The translations under genes and the position numbers were made by a program. The notes under the pieces are model-generated. The model saw only the letters and a list, made by a program, of their open reading frames with translations. It ran no database searches and was not told where the DNA came from. From Deltaproteobacteria bacterium (lineage in GTDB: Bacteria; Desulfobacterota; Desulfobacteria; Desulfobacterales; UBA11574), in assembly GCA_019313025.1 (NCBI GenBank), contig JAFDCA010000237.1, forward strand, positions 1-24,327: 24,327 bases of DNA, written 5' to 3'. Shown here in pieces: positions 7,269 through 14,929 of this stretch. Numbering within the stretch: position 1 is the first letter of the stretch; each line of letters opens with the position of its first letter.

Positions 7269-8344
7269 ATATACTCCTTTATCACCTGATAGTGGGAATC
7301 TCTTTGAACAGGAATTTTTCCGGCATTTTGAATGATATGGACAAGCTCTTTGTCATGGGTCCTGGTTTTTATCCCTGTTGCTTTTACCACGACCTCTTCC
7401 ATGAGCACCCCGCCCATATCGTTTGCCCCCATGGTCAGGGCGATCTGGGCAAGTTTCAGTCCCTCGGTGAGCCATCCTGCCTGAATATAGATAATATTGT
7501 CGAGAAAAATCCGTGCAATGGCCAGAATTTTAAGATAATCGATCCCCGTGGCCGGAAGCGTATCTTCCATGCGCGTATTTGCCGGTGAAAAAGACCAGGG
7601 GATAAAGGCCTGCAAAATTCCGGTTTCATCCTGGATATCCCGGATGACCTTTAAATGGGCAATTTTTTCATCATCGGTCTCTCCCATTCCATACGTCATG
7701 GTTGCCGTCGACATCATGCCATTCTGATAAAGCGCACGCATGACCTCTCGCCATTCATGCACCGTTGTTTTTTTCGGGCTGACGTTGTTTCTTATCCTAT
7801 TCACCAGAAGATCGGAAGCACCGGGTATTGAATCGAGACCGGCTGATTTGAGCGCTTTTACCACGTCATGAATGGGCACCGAACTCTTTCGGGAAATATG
7901 AACGATCTCTGAAGGAGAAAAAGAGTGAAGATAGATGTTCGGAAACCGTTTTTTTACCGATGTTATCATGTCGACATACCTGTTCAAGGTATAGTCGGGA
8001 TGAAGCCCGCCCTGAAGCATAACCTGGGTGCCTCCGGCAGTCACAAGTTCTTCGATCTTTTCATAAATATCGTCCAGAGTCAATTCATAGGGCTCGATTA
8101 GATTTGCCCGGGCATGAAATGCGCAAAACGAACATGACGCCTCACAAATATTGGTGAAATTGATAATCCGATCGATAATGAACCCCACCGTTTCCCTGGG
8201 AAATGCTAATTTTCGCCGCATATCACCGGCACTCCCCAGTTCGATGATATCCCAGGAAAAGAGTTTAAGCGCTTCTTCAGGGGTAATCCGTCCACCGTCG
8301 TATATTTTATGATAAAGGTTGTTGTTTTTGCTCACATGCTCCAT
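7265..8344 (-). CDS. mqnC: Cyclic dehypoxanthinyl futalosine synthase MqnC (radical SAM)
   Basis: MqnC is a radical SAM enzyme that cyclises dehypoxanthine futalosine. The 359-aa protein carries the [4Fe-4S]-binding CxxxCxxC motif as NICEASCSFCAF (C67, C71, C74), preceded by FIIDRIINFTN. Further family segments are VMLQGGLHPDYT, HSFSPSEI, IPGASDLL, TATMTYGMGETD and FIPWSFSPANT. The ATG at 8344 has no obvious Shine-Dalgarno sequence; a GTG four codons in is an alternative. A 189-nt gap with repeats separates it from mqnA upstream, so this half of the operon may have its own mRNA end or start. It is a paralogue of mqnE in the same operon. Confidence 0.93.
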   Translation of the reverse strand: MEHVSKNNNLYHKIYDGGRITPEEALKLFSWDIIELGSAGDMRRKLAFPRETVGFIIDRIINFTNICEASCSFCAFHARANLIEPYELTLDDIYEKIEELVTAGGTQVMLQGGLHPDYTLNRYVDMITSVKKRFPNIYLHSFSPSEIVHISRKSSVPIHDVVKALKSAGLDSIPGASDLLVNRIRNNVSPKKTTVHEWREVMRALYQNGMMSTATMTYGMGETDDEKIAHLKVIRDIQDETGILQAFIPWSFSPANTRMEDTLPATGIDYLKILAIARIFLDNIIYIQAGWLTEGLKLAQIALTMGANDMGGVLMEEVVVKATGIKTRTHDKELVHIIQNAGKIPVQRDSHYQVIKEYM

Positions 8345-8360
8345 GGCTTAATGTATTTCC

Positions 8361-8462
8361 ATTGATGATTGAAGATTAAAGGAATTTTTCCAATGATATT
8401 TATTAAAAAAGCAGAATGAAACGATATCCCAAATTTTCAATCGTCAATTTTCAATCTTTAAT
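8361..8462. repeat. Degenerate inverted GATTGAA repeat pair
   Basis: The gap between mqnA and mqnC holds an arm with GATGATTGAAGATT (8364-8377) and, in opposite orientation, TTCAATCGTC and TTTTCAATCTTT copies (8431-8462). Such AT-rich iterations look like intergenic repeats or a mRNA hairpin; arms are imperfect. Confidence 0.4.
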
Positions 8463-8533
8463 AAGGTCTGTCCGAATGACACTGGATAAAGCTTCGGTTA
8501 AGTTAAAGGACCTGAAGCTTGATTAATGAGGCA

Positions 8534-9346
8534 TTAATATTTGTCCAAGTAGTTCAGCTGGGTCACCTTTTTGAGCAAATCCATTTCTCCTGCTATTCGA
8601 TAGTAGAACATCAAGGCTTTTTTTAATTCATCATCAAATTTAAACTCTAAGAGATCAAAATAACTTTTGATATCGTAAATAATATCCGGATATTTTTCCC
8701 TTGCTTTTGATACAACATGTTCTTTTTCTTCTTCAAGGCAGTCCAAAGAACTGTGATAAGAAGAAATAACAGATTCTATTTGAGCTGAATATTTTTCCAC
8801 AACGCTTTCCCTGACGGCAAAAACGGCAAATACCACCGGAAAACCGGTTTTTCTCAGCCACAAATCTCCGAGATCATATATATATGGTATCGGTTCGGAA
8901 GATATGGCCATGGCATCGTTTCCGATGACCAGAGCCGCATCCATTTCTTTGAGAACGGGTCTGGGTTGAGTCGGTATATAAACCGGATCTAAATTGTAAA
9001 AATTCTTGAGAAGAACTTTTAAAAGTACTTCAGAAGTATGCGAGGCACTGGTAATTCCGACTCTTTTTTGATTCAAATCTTCAATGGGTATTTTGCTCAC
9101 CAGAATCACCGAGCCTACATATCCCACCGAGCTTAGACAAAATTGGGGCAGTACCAACACGTCATCAGCAATTTCTGCACAGGTTGCAGAGGAAATGGGA
9201 CTCATATCGAGTTGTCGGTCCGCCATCATTTTATTGAGCATACATGGATATCCCGGATAAATGCTGATCCCATTGACGGCTTGTTTTTCGAACATGCGAA
9301 AATAAAACGGGTAGCAGTTGAGATAGTCGATGTAGCCCAGCTTCAT
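8534..9346 (-). CDS. mqnA: Chorismate dehydratase MqnA
   Basis: MqnA dehydrates chorismate to 3-enolpyruvyl-benzoate, the committed first step of the futalosine menaquinone route. The 270-aa protein starts with the family signature LGYIDYLNCYPFY, followed by LDMSPISSATCAEI, LPQFCLSSVGYVGSV, ITSASHTSEVLLK and ALVIGNDAM. It shares a two-lobed binding-protein-like fold with MqnD. The ATG overlaps the mqnE stop by 4 nt, so the pair making and using enolpyruvyl-benzoate is translationally coupled. After mqnA comes a 189-nt non-coding gap before mqnC. Confidence 0.92.
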   Translation of the reverse strand: MKLGYIDYLNCYPFYFRMFEKQAVNGISIYPGYPCMLNKMMADRQLDMSPISSATCAEIADDVLVLPQFCLSSVGYVGSVILVSKIPIEDLNQKRVGITSASHTSEVLLKVLLKNFYNLDPVYIPTQPRPVLKEMDAALVIGNDAMAISSEPIPYIYDLGDLWLRKTGFPVVFAVFAVRESVVEKYSAQIESVISSYHSSLDCLEEEKEHVVSKAREKYPDIIYDIKSYFDLLEFKFDDELKKALMFYYRIAGEMDLLKKVTQLNYLDKY

Positions 9347-10461
9347 ATGACTGCCTCTTTCTGGGAAGCTGAAACTGTTCCGTAGCTGGCGGTTGTTCGT
9401 ACGGGAACGAGTTGAGCCTTATGAATCAGCCTTCTCAAAAACGATTCGGATCCAAAGTCGGGGGTCTGTGCACCAGCAGCATGAACCACTTTTTCATTGT
9501 GATACGTGGCACCGATATCATCGACTCCGAATCTCAGGAGCACCTGGGCCATCTTTTCTCCGACGTACATCCACAAGGCTTTTAGGTGAGGTATATTGTG
9601 AAGAAAAATGCGACTCGTGGCATAGATCCTGATATCATCGTAGCCGGTTGTAGAACGCTTTGCGTTGATTTTCGTATTTTCTCCGTGAAACTGTAAAGGA
9701 ACAAAAGTTTTAAAACCACCCGTTTCATCCTGAAGATCACGAATCTGCGACAGATGATCGACGATATCCCCGGGCTTTTCGATATGATTGTACAGCATGG
9801 TTGCATTGGTTTTAAGACCCATTTTATGTGCCTTCCGCATGACGGACAACCATTTTTTTCCGGATATTTTTTTGGGTGCGATGATAGTCCGTACCTGGGG
9901 AGAAAAAATCTCAGCACCGCCGCCGGGAAGTGCTTCAACACCTGCATCCATCAAACGTCTGAACACGTCTTCTAACGAAAGGTTGTTTTTTTTGGCAAAG
10001 TAATCATATTCAACGGCAGTAAATCCAACAATGTGCATATCCGGTTTTATCCCTTTAATGAGCCTTAGCATTTTTTCGAAATAACCCAGCTTCAGTTTTG
10101 GATGGAGTCCACCCACGATGTGAACCTCGTCGATCCCCACAGAAACCGCAGATCGTATCTGCGTTTTGATATCGTCAAAAGAAAGTAAAAACGCATTTTC
10201 ATCGTTCTCGTCACAGGAGTAAGCACATAGAGGGCATCTCAATTCGCATATATTGGTGTAATTCAGATTCATGTTAACGCCGTAATATGCGATGTCACCG
10301 TGCAATCTTGTTCTGAAATAGTGGGCAATGGCAACAAGTTCCAGGATATCATCTGTATGGAGCATGAAGAGTGCATCTTTTTCGGACACCGGAACATCGC
10401 CATAGACCTTTTCAGCGATTTCGCGCAACTTTTTGTTTCGAATGTTATTCGGGAATGTCAT
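9343..10461 (-). CDS. mqnE: Aminofutalosine synthase MqnE (radical SAM)
   Basis: MqnE joins 3-enolpyruvyl-benzoate to S-adenosylmethionine by radical addition, giving aminofutalosine. The 372-aa protein has the CxxxCxxC cluster motif as NICELRCPLCAYSC (C72, C76, C79). Family segments follow: VHIVGGLHPKL, IVGFTAVEYD, ALPGGGAEIF, TNATMLYNHIE and FVPLQFHGENT. The GGAE version of the substrate region separates it from the MqnC paralogue. It ends in a 4-nt overlap with mqnA. A 109-nt gap precedes it, after mqnM. Because MqnE yields aminofutalosine, either MqnB takes the amino form or a deaminase exists elsewhere; none is seen here. Confidence 0.92.
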   Translation of the reverse strand: MTFPNNIRNKKLREIAEKVYGDVPVSEKDALFMLHTDDILELVAIAHYFRTRLHGDIAYYGVNMNLNYTNICELRCPLCAYSCDENDENAFLLSFDDIKTQIRSAVSVGIDEVHIVGGLHPKLKLGYFEKMLRLIKGIKPDMHIVGFTAVEYDYFAKKNNLSLEDVFRRLMDAGVEALPGGGAEIFSPQVRTIIAPKKISGKKWLSVMRKAHKMGLKTNATMLYNHIEKPGDIVDHLSQIRDLQDETGGFKTFVPLQFHGENTKINAKRSTTGYDDIRIYATSRIFLHNIPHLKALWMYVGEKMAQVLLRFGVDDIGATYHNEKVVHAAGAQTPDFGSESFLRRLIHKAQLVPVRTTASYGTVSASQKEAVI

Positions 10462-10570
10462 TTTATAATAGATTCACGCGTTTTAAACCTTTTGATGAAG
10501 ATGGCCCATCGCCATATATTTTCATCAAAGCAATATAAATTTTTCCGTCGCAGCATGATCCATAATCGTT

Positions 10571-11164
10571 TCACTTGCCCCAGCTATCAAACAGGTTGTG
10601 CTTTCTACCCAAAAGGTTCAACACCTTGCCCACAACAAAGTCTATTACATCATCAAGGGATTCGGGCCGCGTGTAAAATCCCGGTACCGGGGGTACGATG
10701 TCTATACCGGCCATTGCTGCCTTATGTAAGTTTTTAGTGTGAATGACGCTCAGCGGTGTTTCCCTGGGCACAATAATACATCTTCGTTTTTCTTTGAGTG
10801 CCACATCACATGCTCGAGTCGTCAACGAATCGGCATATCCATGAACAATGGCCGACAGTGTCTTCATAGAACAGGGAATCACCACCATTGCTTCAAATTC
10901 AGCGGATCCGCTGGCCATCGGTGCAAAAAAATCATGGTTTTGGTATTCTCTCAAAAAGTCGGTATCTTTTGCAATGCCACGTTTTTTTAGCAGCGCTTCC
11001 AAAGTTGAAAAAGGCGCTTTCCCGAATAACATTTCATATTCGATGATCTGGCCGGCTGGCTGTGAGACGATAGCGGAAACCCGTTCTTTTGAGTTGAGGA
11101 GTTCTTCTATTAAACGAATTCCCATAATCGGGCCGCTTGCGCCTGAAATTGCAACAACGATCAT
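10571..11164 (-). CDS. mqnM: UbiX-like flavin prenyltransferase, probable MqnM
   Basis: UbiX-family enzymes attach a dimethylallyl unit to FMN, forming the prenyl-FMN cofactor of UbiD-type decarboxylases. The 197-aa protein starts MIVVAISGASGP, the flavoprotein signature, and has PCSMKTLSAI, LTTRACDVALKE and VPRETPLSVIH, all typical of UbiX. ATG at 11164 is preferred for its match to family N-termini, though AGGAG is 12 nt away; an in-frame TTG at 11185 is the alternative. It lies 28 nt after mqnP. Its product would serve the split UbiD homologue at the head of the operon. Confidence 0.9.
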   Translation of the reverse strand: MIVVAISGASGPIMGIRLIEELLNSKERVSAIVSQPAGQIIEYEMLFGKAPFSTLEALLKKRGIAKDTDFLREYQNHDFFAPMASGSAEFEAMVVIPCSMKTLSAIVHGYADSLTTRACDVALKEKRRCIIVPRETPLSVIHTKNLHKAAMAGIDIVPPVPGFYTRPESLDDVIDFVVGKVLNLLGRKHNLFDSWGK

Positions 11165-11192
11165 TTTATCGACATACTCCTGCAATCAATTT

Positions 11193-12035
11193 CTACAAGA
11201 AAAACACATCTGTAAATGTGCCTAAAAAAAGTATCGGGGATATATACATATTGGCTTTAAAAAAATTTTTCACCGCCAACGCAATGTTCTGGTTCCTGAC
11301 CAACCGCTGCTGATATAAGAATATCAATCCAACGGATATAACCGCAGCCCAATAAAAAACATTTTTATGGGTTAACAAACCGGCATATACCATGGCGCTG
11401 ATAGAAACCATATAGCAGGCGGAAGAGATGAAGAGCGCCTTTTTCTTTCCCACTCGAACAGGTATGGAATGAAGGTTTTCTTTGATATCGAACTCCATGT
11501 CCTGTACAGAATACACAATATCGAGTCCGGCGATCCATGTCAAAATAATCAGCCCCAGCACAAAGGGAACGCGGGTAAATTCTCCGGTCACAGCAAGATA
11601 TCCGCCCATGGGGGCGGCGGCTTCGACCAAACCCAGATAAAAATGAGAAGACGCACTGAAGCGTTTAAAATAGGAATAAGTAAACAGCATAAAAACCGCA
11701 GGAAACGACAGATAAAAACAGAGTCTGTTCAGCATGAATGAGGCACCTATCAGCACCAGCGAGGAAATCACTGACGTCATCCATACTGTTTTCGGCAGAA
11801 CCGCCCCTTTTGGCAGCAGCCGGTCCCTGGTGCGTGGATTCTTTGCATCTATGCCGGCATCGATAACGCGGTTGAATGACATACCGGCGGTTCTGGCAGC
11901 GGCCATTGCAATAATTACCCAGAACCAGGTCCCAACAGTCCGCCCTCCGGCGAAAAGTACGCCCAGTAATGCAAAGGGAAGTGCAAAAAGGGTCTGTTCG
12001 ATCATAATCAGTTCGGAAAATTTTTTAAAATCCAT
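11193..12035 (-). CDS. mqnP: UbiA-family polyprenyltransferase, probable MqnP
   Basis: A 280-aa membrane enzyme that would attach the polyprenyl tail to dihydroxynaphthoate. The first Asp-rich motif is N55-xxx-D59-xxx-D63 (NRVIDAGID) with KNPRTRDR after it. The second is D172-xx-Y175-xxx-D179-xxx-D183 (DIVYSVQDMEFD). Several hydrophobic helices surround them, as in the UbiA superfamily. The start MDFKKFSEL at 12035 is used because it matches family N-termini and has GGAAGG close upstream; an ATG at 12053 has no ribosome binding site. It overlaps the end of the mqnL C-terminal fragment by 11 nt. In the MqnP/L/M scheme this precedes decarboxylation. Confidence 0.9.
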   Translation of the reverse strand: MDFKKFSELIMIEQTLFALPFALLGVLFAGGRTVGTWFWVIIAMAAARTAGMSFNRVIDAGIDAKNPRTRDRLLPKGAVLPKTVWMTSVISSLVLIGASFMLNRLCFYLSFPAVFMLFTYSYFKRFSASSHFYLGLVEAAAPMGGYLAVTGEFTRVPFVLGLIILTWIAGLDIVYSVQDMEFDIKENLHSIPVRVGKKKALFISSACYMVSISAMVYAGLLTHKNVFYWAAVISVGLIFLYQQRLVRNQNIALAVKNFFKANMYISPILFLGTFTDVFFL

Positions 12036-12666
12036 ATTCCTTCCAACGGACATTAACTTTTTCTATGATCTCTTCAGACATTTTGATTTCGTCAGGCCAT
12101 TCTCTTCCCATACCTTCTTCGCGGGTTTTTCGGGTGGCATCTATCCCCATTTTCCCGCCAAAATTAGGATAGGGCGCTGAATGGTCCAATGCATCCAGGG
12201 GGCCTTCCGACAGCAACAGATCCCTCTTAGGGTCAACATTATTTAAAAGTTTCCAAACCACTGTTCGTGAATCTCGCAGATCAATATCTTTGTCAAATAC
12301 TGCAATATATTTGGTGGACGCCATCTGTCCAAGCCCCCATAGCGCGCTGATGACTTTTTTGGCCTGGCCGGGAAATTTTTTGTCAATGGCAATAAGGGCG
12401 CAATTGTGAAATACGCCCTCCATGGGGAGTTCCATATCCACAATTTCCGGAATGATCATTTTTATTGCCGGCAGAAAAATCCTTTCCGTCGCTTTGGCCA
12501 TATAGCAGTCTTCCATGGGGGGTTTTCCCACGATGGTTGTCGGATAAACAGCGTCATTTCTGCATGTTATACAGGTAACGTGGAACACCGGATAGCGGTC
12601 CGCAGGAGAATAGAATCCGGTATGATCTCCAAAAGGGCCTTCGACACGATCCTCGTTCGGATCCAC
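12025..12666 (-). CDS. mqnL: C-terminal fragment of UbiD-like decarboxylase (split mqnL)
   Basis: This 213-codon ORF holds the second half of a UbiD-family decarboxylase. It opens with GTG and reaches EGPFGDHTG at residues 9-17, the conserved prenyl-FMN site strand containing catalytic Glu. ITCRNDAVYPTTIVGKPPMED and PEIVDMELPMEG follow, and the C-terminal half is complete. The GTG shares its first base with the TAG that ends the upstream fragment. Restoring one base between GGATA and GTGGAT would give a continuous protein of about 480 residues, the usual family length. So it is either a one-base deletion, a sequencing error, or a stop-start reinitiation that makes two chains. It overlaps mqnP by 11 nt. 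Confidence 0.85.
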   Translation of the reverse strand: MDPNEDRVEGPFGDHTGFYSPADRYPVFHVTCITCRNDAVYPTTIVGKPPMEDCYMAKATERIFLPAIKMIIPEIVDMELPMEGVFHNCALIAIDKKFPGQAKKVISALWGLGQMASTKYIAVFDKDIDLRDSRTVVWKLLNNVDPKRDLLLSEGPLDALDHSAPYPNFGGKMGIDATRKTREEGMGREWPDEIKMSEEIIEKVNVRWKEYGF

Positions 12667-13469
12667 TATCCTTCGATGATAAAATCGGATTCTGCCGGAA
12701 CAAAAATGTCAATGGTCTTGGCCTGGATGATTTCAATGGGTTTTGATCCGATAAACCCAGCCAGTAACAACTCGTCGACGTCCGGGGGCAATGGCGCTGT
12801 GGCCGCATATGTCACCAGGGGTGATCCACCTAACGCCACCGCCACTTCCATGCGCTTTCCACGTGATTTGTATTTATCAAAGTGCCGGTTCCCGTCCTTA
12901 TTATACTGCCAATGCATACCTGTGGTGGCATGATCATATTTGTGCATGCGATACATGCCCATATTCTGAATGCCTGTATCCGGATCTTTGGTGATGACAA
13001 TGGGAAGTGTGATAAACGGGCCCCCATCTTTGGGCCAGCAAGTGAGTATGGGGAGCATGTTCAAAAGAGGCCCTTCCGGGTCATAGACCTGTTGTTGACA
13101 TGGCGCATGTTTCACTTTTTTTGGTGTAACCTTCGACAAAGCATTGAGATCAAGAAGCATCTTAATTTTCTGGGTGAAACTGGCAGGGGGTTTAATTTTT
13201 ATGAGCGATTCGATACGTCGGCCGATATCGTCAAATGAATCGCATCCCAGTGCCATCTCCATTCGTCGAAAACTGCCGAACGCATTGATTATGAGCGGAA
13301 ACATAGAGCCTTTGATATTTTCAAAAAGCAGTGCGGGGCCATGGGTTTTGCTTATCCGATCGGCAATTTCAGTGACTTCCAATAGAGGATCCACTTCTGC
13401 AGAGATTCTCTTTAGTTCGCCCGCGGATTCAAGTTTTTTGATAAATTCTTTCGTGTTTTTTAGAGGCAT
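12666..13469 (-). CDS. mqnL: N-terminal fragment of UbiD-like decarboxylase (split mqnL)
   Basis: First gene of the menaquinone operon. The 267-aa product carries the UbiD N-terminal region: FIKKLESAGELKRI, PALLFENIKG, the prenyl-FMN binding part with NMGMYRMHKYD, and VAVALGGSP. The last residues, AESDFIIEG, stop at TAG just where the family continues with Y/xVDP and the EGPFGDHTG site. A UbiD-like enzyme (MqnL) removes the ring carboxylate after prenylation. ATG at 13469 follows AGGA by 10 nt; an in-frame TTG at 13475 is possible. A good promoter lies about 50 nt upstream. Alone this fragment lacks catalytic Glu residues and should be inactive unless joined by the next ORF's product. Confidence 0.85.
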   Translation of the reverse strand: MPLKNTKEFIKKLESAGELKRISAEVDPLLEVTEIADRISKTHGPALLFENIKGSMFPLIINAFGSFRRMEMALGCDSFDDIGRRIESLIKIKPPASFTQKIKMLLDLNALSKVTPKKVKHAPCQQQVYDPEGPLLNMLPILTCWPKDGGPFITLPIVITKDPDTGIQNMGMYRMHKYDHATTGMHWQYNKDGNRHFDKYKSRGKRMEVAVALGGSPLVTYAATAPLPPDVDELLLAGFIGSKPIEIIQAKTIDIFVPAESDFIIEG

Positions 13470-13520
13470 TGGCAATTGATCCTAACCAGTGACCGGTTTT
13501 TATTTAAGATAAAAACAGAA

Positions 13521-13549
13521 AATATAAATAAATGGAGGGGCAGTGTCAA
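13521..13549 (-). promoter_or_regulatory. Sigma-70 promoter of the menaquinone operon
   Basis: On the minus strand TTGACA (13549-13544), a 17-nt spacer and TATATT (13526-13521) match the consensus at 6/6 and 5/6. Transcription would begin near 13513, giving a leader of about 45 nt before mqnL. Confidence 0.8.
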
Positions 13550-13635
13550 GGTGTAAAAATTTACGTAGGGTTATTTGATAATTGTGTTTTTACATGTTGA
13601 TAGCCATGAAGGACCATCATCATATTTTCCCGGAT

Positions 13636-14478
13636 TCAAGCAAACCCGAAATAGGTTTTTTCGGATCGAATCCTTTCCACCGTTTTCATGTCTACACGAA
13701 AGGGAGATTTCGGCGAAACCGGCTCCGGCAAACGGTTTTGATAAAATGGTGTGTCCTTGATTTTCAAGTTGTAGGAAATCACCATTAACATCTCGAGGGT
13801 CAGAACATCTTGAATATTATAAGCCAATAGCGTCTCTAATGCCTTTTCATTTCGGTTTTTCAAATAGTCATACCAAAGCAGGACAGCAAAAAATCCATCG
13901 ATATCAGCTAGATCTCCCCTCTTGAATCCCAATTGAGTTTCACAAGATTTCAGACCGCCTCTGTATCCCAAGCTCGCCAGAACATACCTTAAGTCAATGT
14001 GTGCTTGGTTCAACCGAATGTCAAAATACCTTTCAATAAATGGAACATCAAAACTTTTACCATTATAGGTTATAATCACTTTGTATTGTTTGATGTCCTC
14101 AGGAAAGTCGTTCAGATTTTGATCTTTGACATAATAGAAAATTGATTGGCCGTCATAGAGTGAAATGGTGGTAATGGTTTCGTAATAAGGACTCAATCCT
14201 GTGGTTTCGATGTCCAGATAGACGGTGGTATTTCGAAATTCCGGGAAAAAGCGCCAGTGATGACCTGCTGGTATCAGCTCGGCAAAATAATTTGGATTCA
14301 AATACGCCATTTGATTTTTTGATTCTTTTAAATATTCGACCATGGTGTGGAGTTTTTTTGGTGGTATAGCCGTTTGCCAAGTATTTAAAAAAAGATCCCA
14401 GCTGTGAATTCCGAATTTCCATAATCGTTTTTCCGTTTTTATTCCGATTCCCGGAATATGGAGAAATGTGTTTTTAAG
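13636..14478 (-). CDS. HhH plus DEDD-type ribonuclease H-like exonuclease
   Basis: A 280-aa protein. Residues about 7-27 (LHIPGIGIKTEKRL) read as a helix-hairpin-helix DNA-binding motif. An RNase H-like domain follows, with YLDIETTGL (D90, E92), YNGKSFDVPF (D145) and YNIQDVL (Y221, D225), the DEDD exonuclease pattern also seen in YprB-type proteins. It could degrade DNA or RNA ends in repair or RNA turnover. ATG at 14478 is preferred since the HhH starts soon after; an in-frame TTG at 14517 extends it by 13 residues. Neither has a strong ribosome binding site. A terminator upstream separates it from the PEP-CTERM unit. Substrate is not shown by the sequence. Confidence 0.8.
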   Translation of the reverse strand, partial: LKNTFLHIPGIGIKTEKRLWKFGIHSWDLFLNTWQTAIPPKKLHTMVEYLKESKNQMAYLNPNYFAELIPAGHHWRFFPEFRNTTVYLDIETTGLSPYYETITTISLYDGQSIFYYVKDQNLNDFPEDIKQYKVIITYNGKSFDVPFIERYFDIRLNQAHIDLRYVLASLGYRGGLKSCETQLGFKRGDLADIDGFFAVLLWYDYLKNRNEKALETLLAYNIQDVLTLEMLMVISYNLKIKDTPFYQNRLPEPVSPKSPFRVDMKTVERIRSEKTYFGFA

Positions 14479-14531
14479 CATATTTAATATTTGTACGAAT
14501 TTGTTTTGTAGGTACAAAGCCCCTTAAGACT

Positions 14532-14560
14532 AAAAAGGCAGAGTCATATCTGACTCTGCC
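14532..14560 (-). terminator. Intrinsic terminator after the PEP-CTERM unit
   Basis: On the minus strand GGCAGAGTCA (14560-14551) and TGACTCTGCC (14546-14537) form a perfect 10-bp stem with a 4-nt loop, followed at once by TTTTTA. This is a textbook Rho-independent terminator, 18 nt past the small ORF at 14579. Confidence 0.88.
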
Positions 14561-14578
14561 GGTTTGAAATCCTTTTTA

Positions 14579-14728
14579 TTATTCTGATTTGCTCGGTTTT
14601 GGTCTTATATCGAAGCCACTTCTCCTTTCTTTTCCGGACCGTCGTTCCGGAATATGTGCATAGTATGAAAATTGACGCCTATCAATACCCGAACGTCTAT
14701 CATTGCTATCAGTCAGTGGCGTGTTCAA
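14579..14728 (-). CDS. 49-aa Arg-rich RRSGxDRR-repeat small protein
   Basis: Between the PEP-CTERM stop and the terminator is a 49-codon reading frame with clear protein character. RRSGIDRR occurs at residues 11-18, RRSGKERR at 29-36 and RRSGFDIR at 35-42, joined by QFSYYAHIPE. I recall similar YxAHxPERRSGxDRR segments in small Desulfobacterota proteins; no function is known to me. No ATG is in frame. The likely start is TTG at 14728, six nt past the PEP-CTERM TAG and in the same frame; no ribosome binding site is visible, so it would rely on coupling. It could also be the remnant of a longer gene. The peptide is very basic, so RNA, DNA or anionic surface binding is possible. Confidence 0.6.
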   Translation of the reverse strand: MNTPLTDSNDRRSGIDRRQFSYYAHIPERRSGKERRSGFDIRPKPSKSE

Positions 14729-14734
14729 TGTGAG

Positions 14735-14929
14735 CTATTTTTTAAATTTTTTGCGTCCAAATCCTGCAAGACCAACCATACCAATCCCCAACAAGAGTAA
14801 AGAAGCGGGCTCCGGGACAGGGATTGAGCCAATTATCCCATTACCATCAGCAAACACTGTCGATATAACTATAAATCCAAAAATAAATATAAGCAGAAGC
14901 GCTGAGACAACGATATTTTTTTTCATCAT
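14735..14929 (-). CDS. Mini PEP-CTERM sorting-domain protein
   Basis: A 64-aa protein made almost only of sorting signals. Residues 1-27 form a signal peptide (MMKK, hydrophobic core, cleavage after VFA). About ten residues follow (DGNGIIGSIP). VPEP at 38-41 begins a PEP-CTERM tail: a hydrophobic helix (SLLLLGIGMVGLAGF), then the basic end GRKKFKK. PEP-CTERM tails are recognised by exosortase (EpsH/XrtA type), usually on large exported proteins tied to exopolysaccharide. Here there is nearly no cargo. GAGGAAG just upstream supports translation from ATG 14929 or the adjacent ATG 14926. The RRSGxDRR ORF lies 6 nt after its TAG. No exosortase is in the window. Confidence 0.82.
   Translation of the reverse strand: MMKKNIVVSALLLIFIFGFIVISTVFADGNGIIGSIPVPEPASLLLLGIGMVGLAGFGRKKFKK

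Noticed and set aside
12655..12680. Programmed frameshifting in mqnL
   Set aside because: No slippery run or stimulating structure is visible at the junction; a deletion, error or reinitiation fits better.
14735..14737. TAG between the PEP-CTERM and RRSGxDRR frames as a pyrrolysine codon or readthrough site
   Set aside because: The PEP-CTERM tail ends naturally in a basic cluster right before the TAG, so a real stop is simpler; no Pyl machinery is seen in the window.
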